Positions 24,418 through 32,063 of a stretch of 33,603 nucleotides of DNA are shown here, piece after piece; position 1 is the first letter of the stretch, and every line of letters begins with the position of its first letter. A model generated the notes under the pieces. The model saw only the letters and a list, made by a program, of their open reading frames with translations, had not been told where the DNA came from and searched no databases. This DNA is from an uncultured Dialister sp. GTDB lineage: Bacteria; Bacillota; Negativicutes; Veillonellales; Dialisteraceae. Position numbers and translations under genes: made by a program. The stretch is from the NCBI GenBank assembly GCA_900759415.1, contig CAAEVC010000023.1, positions 1 to 33,603 on the forward strand, given 5' to 3'.

Positions 24418-24589
24418 ACAGAATTGAAAAAATCATACAATATATTTTCAGTATATAAATCAGAATTTTTTCAAGAAAATATTTCAAAACTCTGTGCCGT
24501 CCTGGTTCGCATATACAAATCTGTCTCGACATTCTGTACGTAGAAATGTATAAGCGGAAATCAGGGCTTTTTTATTGGATGGGGGATAT

Positions 24590-26053
24590 ATGATGAATTT
24601 ATCAAATCATAGGATGTTAAGAGAAGGCGTGATTGCCTTCATTGCCGCCGGTCTGTTCTGGGGAGTAGATGGTATAAATGCACAGGCGGAAACGGGGTAT
24701 ATTACCGTAACTGATCGGAATGAAAAAATAACGAAAGATATTCATTATGAAGGAGAAACGGGAGAAGATCATCCGGTATCTGTCGTATTTCTTCCTGAAA
24801 ATGTAAGTAACGGTACCATCACCGTGGCACCGGAGAATCACGGAATCGAAGGAATCTTTACTACCGGCGGCAATGATAAGACCGGGATGACCGTGAATGC
24901 GGCGGGCATACTCCTGCAGCAGGGCTATGTCAATGGAAGCGGAAGCGACAAAGGTTATGAAAAAATTCCAGGCTATGAAGGACATATCGACATAGCAGCT
25001 GGCACATCCATTTCTGTCACCGGCAAAGGGGAAAGACTGAATGGTGCGGCCATCCACAGCTCTCTGACGCCCGCAAAGGATGCACCTTATGCCACCATCC
25101 AGCTGGGTAAGGGAAATACTCTTTCCTACACTCTCGAAGGAGGAAAGGCAGAAAATGCGGTTATCTACGGCCTCTATAATGAACATACGGCTATCAATGC
25201 CGACAAAGGCCTTAAAGTCTATGTAAAGGGAAATATGGGAGAAGCAGAGAGCGGCAATGCAGCCGTCAAATCTTCCGCTTTCTTTAACTATGAGGGCTCC
25301 CGGGCAAACGTTGGAGATAACTATGAAGTATCTTCTGATTTAACAGCTGCTGGAAAGACAGTAGGCATCATTTCCGGGGTAGACAGTGGTAGAGCCGGTG
25401 TGGCAGATCCGGTGGGAAATCAGCGGGATCTTGGAAATGATGGAATGATCTCTGTTTCCTTCACTGGAAAGGGCGGAGAGGATGATACGTCCCCTCTGGA
25501 TATCCTCTCCTTCTATACCACCCAATCCACCTTCACTATAAAGGACAGGAATACATTCACTGCTGCCCTTGGAGAAAACAGCAGCGCCCGGTATGTAAGC
25601 GGCATGCGGCTCTGGCCTGGTTCCCATGGCACCATCGGCGATGATTTCACCCAGAATGTGAATGTGGGAGATGGCTCTCACGTTCAGGAAGGCCATGGGC
25701 TCTATGCTTTTCAATCGGAACTTTCCGGCGGGAATCGTTTTCACGTAATCATGGACAGCCATGGATTTGTGAATGAATCGGACGGCGTGAATGTGAATAC
25801 CGGAAGACTCACGCTTAGAAATGATGCAGTCATTTCCAACGACCAAAGTTTTGAGGGGAATGATGCGGCCGATCAGACCAGAGCTCTCTATGCCTATAAA
25901 GGCAATGTCACCATGGGAGATAATGCTGCACTCACTGTGACAGGAAATGGGGGGGGATTTCACCCATGTCTATGGAGCGGAAGCTATTTCCTCGGACGTG
26001 ATAACCGGAGAGGGAAGTCAGATCACTGCCAGCGCTCTGAATCGCCATTTTGA
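24590..26053 (+). CDS. Autotransporter adhesin, N-terminal part (frame broken at G8 tract)
   Basis: N-terminal 487 residues of a large classical (type Va) autotransporter. The signal peptide MMNLSNHRMLREGVIAF, then IAAGLFWGVDGINAQA, is followed by a glycine-, asparagine- and threonine-rich passenger of the pertactin-like beta-helix type. GGGGGA is 4-7 nt before tandem ATGs at 24590 and 24593. The passenger frame runs to a run of eight G (25949-25956); beyond it this frame gives 33 unrelated residues and a TGA at 26051-26053. With seven G the frame would continue into the next entry, giving about 1225 residues with a membrane barrel. As written the product lacks its barrel and cannot be displayed. 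This may be a phase-off allele or a base-calling error. Confidence 0.8.
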   Translation: MMNLSNHRMLREGVIAFIAAGLFWGVDGINAQAETGYITVTDRNEKITKDIHYEGETGEDHPVSVVFLPENVSNGTITVAPENHGIEGIFTTGGNDKTGMTVNAAGILLQQGYVNGSGSDKGYEKIPGYEGHIDIAAGTSISVTGKGERLNGAAIHSSLTPAKDAPYATIQLGKGNTLSYTLEGGKAENAVIYGLYNEHTAINADKGLKVYVKGNMGEAESGNAAVKSSAFFNYEGSRANVGDNYEVSSDLTAAGKTVGIISGVDSGRAGVADPVGNQRDLGNDGMISVSFTGKGGEDDTSPLDILSFYTTQSTFTIKDRNTFTAALGENSSARYVSGMRLWPGSHGTIGDDFTQNVNVGDGSHVQEGHGLYAFQSELSGGNRFHVIMDSHGFVNESDGVNVNTGRLTLRNDAVISNDQSFEGNDAADQTRALYAYKGNVTMGDNAALTVTGNGGGFHPCLWSGSYFLGRDNRRGKSDHCQRSESPF

Positions 26054-28265
26054 CGGAAATTCGGAAATCTATGGCGCCTACGTCTGGGGAAATGGCAGTG
26101 AAGGCATCTTCACCATGGGAGAAAATGGCAAGATTGAGGTGAATGGAGAAAATGCAGGTACCATCGGTGCTGTTTCTGCCACCACTGATGGCAAAGTCAT
26201 CCTGAAATATGGAAATATCCTTTCTGCCTCCGGAAGCACCAGTGAAGCCGGGCAGGCAGGCTCTGTGTATGGATTATATTCCACCTATGGCACCATCGAA
26301 GGCGGAAATCATATTACTGTCACCGCAAATGGCAAAGGATACGACAGTTACGGCCTTTACAATAGAGGCTATGATGAATCCTACAAAGGGATGGTGACAC
26401 TGGGAGATCACCTCACCGTCATAGCAGAAAGCGATGCAGGTGCCTATGGTATCCAGGGAGACGGCTCTTCCGATGGTACCGTTGATGGAAGTATCCTTAC
26501 GGAAACTGTGATAGGTAAAGATGCAACGATTTCTGCCAAAGGGAAAGAGGGGTATGGCGTCCTTGCCATCGGCGGACAGAATGAAATGACTCTTGATGAG
26601 GGCGCGGTCATTACAGCGGAAGGCGAAAATTCTGCGGTCGGCGCCTACAGCAGTGGCGGCGCTCATATAAAGTTCAAAGGAAAAGCTGCCATCAATGCCA
26701 ACGAAAATGGCGAATCTGGCGAAGCGGTATACAGCAAGGGAAATGGATCTCTTGTGGACCTTACCGGCAGAGGACAGAAAGTCATCTTCGGCGACCTCTT
26801 CACCAGTGATAATGGGAAGATTGACCTTGCCATGAATACAGGAGATTCCCTCCTTACCGGCGCTTCCTATGTGGATGGAGGCAGTACAAATATTTCCATG
26901 GAAAACGGCGCCCTCTGGCATATGACAGATGACAGCCATCTCACCAGCCTTTCCTTAAAGAGCGGTGCCACCATCGACATGGCATACAATAAGGATTACC
27001 AGAAGCTCACTGTAGACCACTTCGATGGAAACGGGGGCGTCTTCTACATGAAATCTGACCTCGCCAGCCAGACCGACGGCGATAAGGTACATATCAAAGA
27101 CGCCGCAGATGGCGCAAAGGGTTTCATTTCCGTCTACGATAAGAGCCTTGTGACAGGAAAAGAAGTCACCGGCGCCCGCCATCTCCTCATGGTCACCGAT
27201 GGCAGCGGAAAGGCTTCATTCTACGGGAAATCTCTTTCTACCGGCGGCCTCTGGGATATCACCCCTACTATCCAGAGAGGCGGCACATTCACCGAAGAAA
27301 AGGGAGAAACCGTTGGACGGGATGATGAATGGTACCTTACCAAAGTAGAGAAGAAGACCAACGAAGCCGCCAATACGGTGATGAAAGACCTCAGCAATAA
27401 TTACGGCCTCTACCGCCAATCCATCGATACCCTCCGCCAGCGTCTCGGAGACCTCCGCTATGACAACCGGAAAGACAGGAATGATTTCTGGGTACGGAAC
27501 AGCCACGGTCTCTATGAAGGAAAAGGATACGACAGCAAATACAATTTCCTCCAGATAGGCATGGATACCAGAGCCAATGACAAGAGCTACTACGGATTCC
27601 TCGTAGAAAGAGGTATCGCAAGCCCGGACCTTGGGGGAGGCAGTGGAAAGAACCACCCCCTTGCCGGCGCCCTCTACGCTACATGGCTTTCTGATAACGG
27701 AAGCTACACCGACATCGTTGCCAAAGCAGGAAGAAACGACGGCACAATCCGCACCTATGAAAATAATGACAAAGGCTCCTACAGAGAACAGGAAAGAAGC
27801 CTTTCTATCGAATACGGAAGGACCATAGCTCTTGGAAATGACGGGTACTTCGCTGAACCGGAAATCCAGCTCGTCCTCGGCCGCCTTGGAAGCTACTCCT
27901 TCACCACAGACGGCGGCACAAGAGTCCATCAGGATGCCTATGATTCTGCCATCGGAAGAATCGGCGCCGTCATCGGAAAGAAACACAGAGAAGGCGCTCA
28001 CCCCTATGACCTCTACCTCAAAGCCTCCCTCTTCCATGAATTCGGCGGAGATAGAGCGTACACCCTCGCCCGCACCAATGACTACGGCGACGAAGAAACC
28101 TTCACAGGGAGCGGCTCCTATCAGGACACCTGGGCAGAAGCAGGATTCGGAGGAAATCTCCAGATCAACAGCAGCACCTATCTCTACGCCGACGCCGAAA
28201 GATCCTTCGGCGCTGACTTCACAAAGAAATGGCAGTTCAACGTAGGTATTCACTGGGCATTCTAA
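25947..28265 (+). CDS. Autotransporter adhesin, C-terminal passenger and beta-barrel (out of frame with the start)
   Basis: 772-codon continuation of the same autotransporter gene, in the +1 frame. The first about 480 residues continue the passenger, rich in GxxxxITA, GNxIT and SYGLYN-type beta-helix turns. A linker near VMKDLSNNYGLYRQSIDTLR precedes a barrel of about 260 residues (from VRNSHGLYEGKG to the C-terminus) ending in NVGIHWAF, with terminal Phe as required for outer-membrane insertion. The ATG at 25947 overlaps the G tract and has no ribosome-binding site, so this is not an independent gene; it needs one G deleted (or two added), or ribosomal slippage, to be expressed. The adhesive target is unknown. 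Confidence 0.8.
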   Translation: MGGDFTHVYGAEAISSDVITGEGSQITASALNRHFDGNSEIYGAYVWGNGSEGIFTMGENGKIEVNGENAGTIGAVSATTDGKVILKYGNILSASGSTSEAGQAGSVYGLYSTYGTIEGGNHITVTANGKGYDSYGLYNRGYDESYKGMVTLGDHLTVIAESDAGAYGIQGDGSSDGTVDGSILTETVIGKDATISAKGKEGYGVLAIGGQNEMTLDEGAVITAEGENSAVGAYSSGGAHIKFKGKAAINANENGESGEAVYSKGNGSLVDLTGRGQKVIFGDLFTSDNGKIDLAMNTGDSLLTGASYVDGGSTNISMENGALWHMTDDSHLTSLSLKSGATIDMAYNKDYQKLTVDHFDGNGGVFYMKSDLASQTDGDKVHIKDAADGAKGFISVYDKSLVTGKEVTGARHLLMVTDGSGKASFYGKSLSTGGLWDITPTIQRGGTFTEEKGETVGRDDEWYLTKVEKKTNEAANTVMKDLSNNYGLYRQSIDTLRQRLGDLRYDNRKDRNDFWVRNSHGLYEGKGYDSKYNFLQIGMDTRANDKSYYGFLVERGIASPDLGGGSGKNHPLAGALYATWLSDNGSYTDIVAKAGRNDGTIRTYENNDKGSYREQERSLSIEYGRTIALGNDGYFAEPEIQLVLGRLGSYSFTTDGGTRVHQDAYDSAIGRIGAVIGKKHREGAHPYDLYLKASLFHEFGGDRAYTLARTNDYGDEETFTGSGSYQDTWAEAGFGGNLQINSSTYLYADAERSFGADFTKKWQFNVGIHWAF
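25949..25956 (+). repeat. G8 homopolymer tract inside the autotransporter gene
   Basis: Eight G lie exactly where the reading frame breaks. Removing one G joins ...VTGN to GGDFTHVYGAEA in a continuous autotransporter frame. Such tracts change length by slipped-strand mispairing and switch surface proteins on and off in many bacteria. Confidence 0.85.
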
Positions 28266-28267
28266 AT

Positions 28268-28625
28268 ATAGAGAGTTAAGAGTTGAGTTTAGAGAGCCCC
28301 GCGGTGGTATCGGCTTTGACGATGAGTATGAAGCCTTTTGAGAGATAGAGCGTGAATCAGTCGGCCATGAGCTAAAAGCGAAGGACGTCGGCTCCGCCGA
28401 TAAATATGTAGATTTCGGCGAAGCCGCTTCCTCAATGTGGGCTGCCCCAGAAAAGCAAAGCTTTTCGCTCGGGGAAGCTGTCAATGGCTGGAGGCCGTTG
28501 ACTGAAGGGGCAATCCGCACTATGAGAAACTGATGGTATCGCGGGATGACCGTTCGGCTTTATAAATTACAAATTATAAAGTCTTTACAACCGCCTCTCA
28601 ATTCGGGGCTCTGCCCTGTGTATTC
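28268..28625 (+). repeat. Composite intergenic repeat, copy F (forward)
   Basis: It starts AGAGAGTTAAGAGTTGAG, then GAGAGCCCCG, twin hairpins CGGC-TCC-GCCG (28389-28399) and CGGC-GAA-GCCG (28416-28426), AATGTGGGCTGCCCCAG with inner AAAAGC-AAA-GCTTTT, GCACTATGAGAAACTGATGG, TATCGCGGGATGACCG, TTTATAAATTACAAATTATAAA and CTTTACAACC. It is the best forward match to copy A reversed. Confidence 0.75.
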
Positions 28626-28647
28626 ATCAACTCTGCCAGATGACATC

Positions 28648-28683
28648 AAAAAGGACAGAATGCAAAAGCATTCTGTCCTTTTT
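28648..28683. terminator. Bidirectional terminator between autotransporter and radical SAM gene
   Basis: Perfect 16-bp stem AAAAAGGACAGAATGC / GCATTCTGTCCTTTTT with AAAA loop, usable on both strands. Confidence 0.95.
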
Positions 28684-28697
28684 CTAATGGTCTAAAA

Positions 28698-29612
28698 TTA
28701 CGGTTTTGTCCAATCGTGGTTGTACACGTCATAATTCTTCTTTGTTTTCAGATAATCGATGCTTCTCTGGATATCTTGGAGGAGCAGGTCCTTTTCCCTT
28801 GGCAGGGTAGCCGCAAGGCGGATGTAGTTGGAGACATGGTTGCTACGGAAGATCATATTTTCTGTTTCCGGAAGATCCAGATGTTCCACGATCATCTTCA
28901 GTTCTTCCATGAGACCATAGGGCGGAAGAGGCTGGAATTCTCCTCTTTCGAACTGATCTTTCAGCTCACTGCCTCTATAGAGCATGAGGGAGAGGGCAGA
29001 GAGGAAATCCGGCTTGATTTCATTGATAGCATGAGCGGTGGCCAGCGCATGTCTTTCGCTGCCGGGAACGCCAGCGATGCCAAGAATGATCATGATGGAA
29101 AGCTGCATCCCTGCTTCCTTTACCTTCCTGCCTACTTCAATGGACTGAGGACCGTTCACCCCTTTGCGGATATCCTTCAGGGTCTGGGAATCACCGCTTT
29201 CCATGCCGTAGTAGAGGAGCTGGAGGCCTGCTTCACGGAGCTGTCTCAGTTCATTCACTGACTTTCTTAAAATATCTCCGGGAGCTGCATAGGAAGCTAC
29301 CTTTTCAAGATTTGGGAAATATTTCTTTAAAGTGTGCAGAATCTTTAAGAGTCGTTTAGTTTCAAGTACCAGTGCGTCGCCGTCAGCAAGGAACACCTTT
29401 CTGATCCCTTCCCGATCAACGGAATAGGCGATAGCGATCTGTCTCATGATCTGTTCATCAGACAGCTTTTCAAACTTCACCCCTCTGTACATATTGCAGT
29501 AAGTACAGTGGTTGTGGGCACATCCTCTGGTTACCCGGAGAATGAAGCTGTCTGCTTCACTGGGGGGACGGTAAACAGGGGTATCATAATCATCAAAAAA
29601 TAAACCGGCCAT
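28698..29612 (-). CDS. Radical SAM protein (CX4CX2C, B12-independent type)
   Basis: 304-residue radical S-adenosylmethionine enzyme. The [4Fe-4S] cluster cysteines are C31, C36 and C39 in TRGCAHNHCTYCNMYRGV; the SAM-side GM-ES element (YYGMESGD) and the beta-strand VFLADGDALV are visible. Residues up to about 230 form the partial TIM barrel; the C-terminal part (about 240-304) is helical and of unknown role. It resembles a widespread Firmicute group of uncharacterised radical SAM proteins with the FILRVTRGC-HN-CTFC signature; the reaction is unknown. AAAGGA lies about 10 nt before the ATG, and a good promoter lies upstream. It is single, divergent from the stress-protein operon. Confidence 0.85.
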   Translation of the reverse strand: MAGLFFDDYDTPVYRPPSEADSFILRVTRGCAHNHCTYCNMYRGVKFEKLSDEQIMRQIAIAYSVDREGIRKVFLADGDALVLETKRLLKILHTLKKYFPNLEKVASYAAPGDILRKSVNELRQLREAGLQLLYYGMESGDSQTLKDIRKGVNGPQSIEVGRKVKEAGMQLSIMIILGIAGVPGSERHALATAHAINEIKPDFLSALSLMLYRGSELKDQFERGEFQPLPPYGLMEELKMIVEHLDLPETENMIFRSNHVSNYIRLAATLPREKDLLLQDIQRSIDYLKTKKNYDVYNHDWTKP

Positions 29613-29671
29613 GGTATCAAATCCTTTCTATCAGCGGGCTCATGCCCTTACATCGTTACATCACGTCAGAT

Positions 29672-29700
29672 ATTATACGATATATTTTTTGAAATTACAA
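29672..29700 (-). promoter_or_regulatory. Predicted promoter of the radical SAM gene
   Basis: On the minus strand: TTGTAA (29700-29695), 17-bp spacer, TATAAT (29677-29672). Divergent from the stress-protein promoter about 90 nt away. Confidence 0.6.
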
Positions 29701-29787
29701 CTAAAAATTTAAATGTATTAATATGAAATCCATTCGCCATCCTCATTCTTTGTAAGGGTATATAAACTTTTTTGTATACATGATTTC

Positions 29788-29816
29788 TTAAGACTTTTAC
29801 ATGACTCTGCTATAAT
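29788..29816 (+). promoter_or_regulatory. Predicted promoter of the universal stress protein operon
   Basis: TTAAGA (29788-29793), 17-bp spacer, TATAAT (29811-29816) preceded by TGC, an extended -10. Confidence 0.65.
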
Positions 29817-29867
29817 ATATATAGAGAAATAATTCAATTTAGAAGGTTTATCAAGGAGGTTCTTATT

Positions 29868-30296
29868 ATGGAAGTTAGAAAAATTTTAGTTCCAATTGAT
29901 GGTTCCGATGCATCGGAAAGAGCCTTCAGCTATGCCCTTTCCCTGGCAAAGAAGACAGACGCAAAGATCATCATGACCTACATCATAGATGCGGATATCC
30001 TCATCTATCCGGTATACCGGGTGAGCCTGGCGGATGTAGATTCAGAAACCATCCGTAAGAAAGGGGAAGACACCCTGAACCTTCTGACCCACGACCTGCC
30101 GGAAGGGGTAGAAGTAGAAAAAATCGTAAAGGTAGGAGTACCTGGCCGTGCCATTGTCCGCATTGCAGAAGATGAAGGTGCAGACCTCATCATCATGGGC
30201 AACAGCGGTAAAGGTTCCATTTCCTCCTTCGTCATGGGCAGCGTCAGCCATTACACCGTGCAGCATTCCAAATGCCCGGTACTCATTGTGAAATAA
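29868..30296 (+). CDS. Universal stress protein (UspA family), copy 1
   Basis: 142-residue single-domain UspA protein of the ATP-binding type: N-terminal ILVPIDGSDASERAF and the C-terminal nucleotide loop G111-x2-G114-x9-G124-S125 are both intact. Such proteins form dimers in the cytoplasm and modulate stress or redox survival. AAGGAGG lies 8-9 nt before the ATG. The second Usp gene starts 15 nt after the stop, so they form an operon. Confidence 0.93.
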   Translation: MEVRKILVPIDGSDASERAFSYALSLAKKTDAKIIMTYIIDADILIYPVYRVSLADVDSETIRKKGEDTLNLLTHDLPEGVEVEKIVKVGVPGRAIVRIAEDEGADLIIMGNSGKGSISSFVMGSVSHYTVQHSKCPVLIVK

Positions 30297-30311
30297 GAAA
30301 GAAGGGATACA

Positions 30312-30755
30312 ATGCAGGAAAGAGAAATTCATAACATTCTCGTACCGGTGGATTCATCCAAAACCGCAGAAAGAGCTTTTGATTATGCCCTCCAGATGGC
30401 ACAGCTCTTCGGCGCCCGTATCCATCTTCTCTACGTAGCCAAAGCAGAATACATGAGCAGCCCGGACTACATCGTCCACACCAGAGATGCCAGTGACGAC
30501 ACCAGCCCGCTCAAAGAAAAAGGCGCACAGGTCCTCGCCCGCCTCATGAAAAAAGTGCCGGAAGGCGTAGAAGTCAAAGAAAGCCTTCTCCTTGGCGTCC
30601 CGGAAATCATGATTTCCCTCACCGCTGAAGATGAAGAACCAGACATGATCATCATGGGCACCAGCGGAAGAAACGACTTCGCCACCATGTTCGTAGGAAG
30701 CGTCAGCTACTACACCATCCATCATGTGAAATGTCCGGTTATGCTGATTAAATAA
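30312..30755 (+). CDS. Universal stress protein (UspA family), copy 2
   Basis: 147-residue UspA paralogue, with ILVPVDSSKTAERAF and nucleotide loop G116-x2-G119-x9-G129-S130. GAAGGG is 6-7 nt before the ATG. It is more diverged in the central region than at the ends compared with copy 1, and has an insert near residues 46-70. Second gene of the operon, possibly forming heterodimers with copy 1 (inferred). Confidence 0.92.
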   Translation: MQEREIHNILVPVDSSKTAERAFDYALQMAQLFGARIHLLYVAKAEYMSSPDYIVHTRDASDDTSPLKEKGAQVLARLMKKVPEGVEVKESLLLGVPEIMISLTAEDEEPDMIIMGTSGRNDFATMFVGSVSYYTIHHVKCPVMLIK

Positions 30756-30756
30756 T

Positions 30757-30786
30757 AAAAAAGGAGCTGCCTGCAGCTCCTTTTTA
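30757..30786 (+). terminator. Intrinsic terminator of the Usp operon
   Basis: AAAAAGGAGCTG, loop cctg, CAGCTCCTTTTT. Confidence 0.9.
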
Positions 30787-30789
30787 TTG

Positions 30790-31180
30790 TAGAGCCCCGA
30801 GCCCCGTGCAGAGAGCCCCGAGAAGGATGTCGGCTTTGCCGACGAGTATAAATTGCGGCGAAGCCGCTTCCCCAATGTGGCTTCCACCTCCAGGGTGGCA
30901 AGGGAACCGACTCGCAAGGAGCTGATAAGCGACTGAGAATCGAATGACACGACTCCATAAATCTCTTTTGAATATAAACGGTTAGTGGAGAGTATGACTC
31001 AGGTGGTGAGGAGAACCGCACTATGAGAAACTGATGGTATCGAGGGATGACCGAAAGAGGCTTCATAATGAAAAATCATAATGTCTTTTTCCTTCGCTCA
31101 ACTCTCAAATCTCAATACTCAACTCTGTCTTTTTTAGTCTTTACAACCGCCGCTCTGAGCTCTTGACTCATCGCTCATAG
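30790..31180 (+). repeat. Composite intergenic repeat, copy G (forward)
   Basis: It contains GAGAGCCCCGAGAAGGATG, twin hairpins CGGC-TTT-GCCG (30831-30841) and CGGC-GAA-GCCG (30856-30866), CTTCCACCTCCAGGGTGGCA, the CCATAAATCTC...GGTTAGTGGAGAGTATGACTCAGG module shared with copy B, CCGCACTATGAGAAACTGAT, CGAGGGATGACCG (31041-31053), CTCAACTCTC words and CTTTACAACC. With copy B it is the most complete example. Confidence 0.75.
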
Positions 31181-31182
31181 CT

Positions 31183-31213
31183 AAAAGGGGTGTGATTTTT
31201 CACACCCCTTTTT
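31183..31213. terminator. Terminator of the MlaD-like gene (bidirectional)
   Basis: AAAAGGGGTGTG (31183-31194) pairs with CACACCCCTTTT (31201-31212). On the minus strand it overlaps the stop codon of the MlaD-like gene. Confidence 0.85.
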
Positions 31214-31685
31214 ATTTTCCTAAAGATTCTATATTTCCCTGTACATTTTTGGCAGTGTCCAGAAGTTTCTGTGCTTTGTCCATGAGCCGTTTCATCCGGT
31301 CGTCCTGAGATTCGTAGACTACCATGCCTTCATGAAGATTCCTTGCTCCCGGACGGCCGCCAGTGATTTTCACGTACATATCACCGATGGCGCCGTCACT
31401 GTCCAGGGTGAAGGCAGCATCTTCCGGTATTTCTGCCTTCTTCTGCATATAGAGAGTAAGATCCGCTTTTCCGTCCTTCGTGGTAATCTTGTGGACCCTC
31501 CCCACATAAACGCCGGCATAGCGGACCTGCGCATTTTCCCGGATGCCCTTAGCATCGTCGAAAACAGCGTGGATTTCATATATATTCCGGTTGAAAATTT
31601 TCATCCCGGGAAGGAAGAGAGCGGCAATCAATGCCACCATGAAGAAGATCAGACCAACCATACCAACTTTTGTTTCTCTGCTCAT
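31212..31685 (-). CDS. MlaD/MCE-domain membrane-anchored protein
   Basis: 157-residue protein: an N-terminal transmembrane anchor (about 6-25, KVGMVGLIFFMVALIAALFL), then an MCE domain (about 38-125: YEIHAVFDDAKGIRENAQVR, AGVYVGRVHKI, DGAIGDMYVKITGG), then a short helical tail. In diderms MCE proteins form hexameric rings that carry phospholipids between membranes, working with MlaE permease and MlaF ATPase. Neither partner lies in this window, so it is a solitary copy. ATG 31685 is chosen: AGGAGG lies 6-7 nt upstream and a TATAAT (minus strand, 31712-31707) predicts transcription near 31700, excluding a longer 171-residue version. ATG 31688 is an equal alternative. Confidence 0.8.
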   Translation of the reverse strand: MSRETKVGMVGLIFFMVALIAALFLPGMKIFNRNIYEIHAVFDDAKGIRENAQVRYAGVYVGRVHKITTKDGKADLTLYMQKKAEIPEDAAFTLDSDGAIGDMYVKITGGRPGARNLHEGMVVYESQDDRMKRLMDKAQKLLDTAKNVQGNIESLGK

Positions 31686-31732
31686 CATGTCCCTCCTTTC
31701 TTCTATATTATACATGATTTCACACAAAAATA

Positions 31733-31900
31733 GAGTTGAGTGTTGAGTGCCCAGAGTTGAGAGAAGGTTGTAAAATATTCATAATTTTTATTTTTTAGCC
31801 AATACGGATAACGGCGCGATACCTTTAGCGGCTCATAGTGCGGATTTCACTCTTAACTCTTAACTTTACTGCCCTTATGGGCAGTAAATCATAATCATCG
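31733..31900 (-). repeat. Composite intergenic repeat, copy H (partial, reversed)
   Basis: It carries AGAGTTGAG words, AGCCAATACGG with ACGGCGCGATACC and GGCTCATAGTGCGGATTTC (reverse of the CCGCACTATGAG...CGCGGGATGACCG module), CTTAACTCTTAACT, and a perfect hairpin TTTACTGCCC-TTAT-GGGCAGTAAA (31865-31888). Twin hairpin core absent. The rest of the gap to 31980 is AT-rich with no gene. Confidence 0.65.
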
Positions 31901-31983
31901 CACTCATATCCCTCCAGCGCATATAAGGTGTCAACTATAAAAATAAAATATGGTATAACATAAGAAATACGTATCAACTGTAC

Positions 31984-32011
31984 TTGAAAATATGGAAATA
32001 TATGCTATACT
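31984..32011 (+). promoter_or_regulatory. Predicted promoter of the C4-dicarboxylate transporter gene
   Basis: TTGAAA (31984-31989), 16-bp spacer, TATACT (32006-32011) preceded by TGC (extended -10). A dyad ACTCTAT-gat-ATAGAGT (32022-32038) lies at about +5 to +21, suitable for an operator or a 5' mRNA hairpin. Confidence 0.65.
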
Positions 32012-32063
32012 TTTAATCATAACTCTATGATATAGAGTATATTATTAATTTGGAGGGTTTTAA

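Noticed and set aside
27216..28520. Minus-strand open frame opposite the autotransporter barrel
   Set aside because: Repetitive Val/Gly/Ser shadow that begins inside a composite repeat copy; the plus-strand barrel is clear.
11577..31900. CRISPR array
   Set aside because: The repeats are far apart, variable, in both orientations and lack regular spacers.
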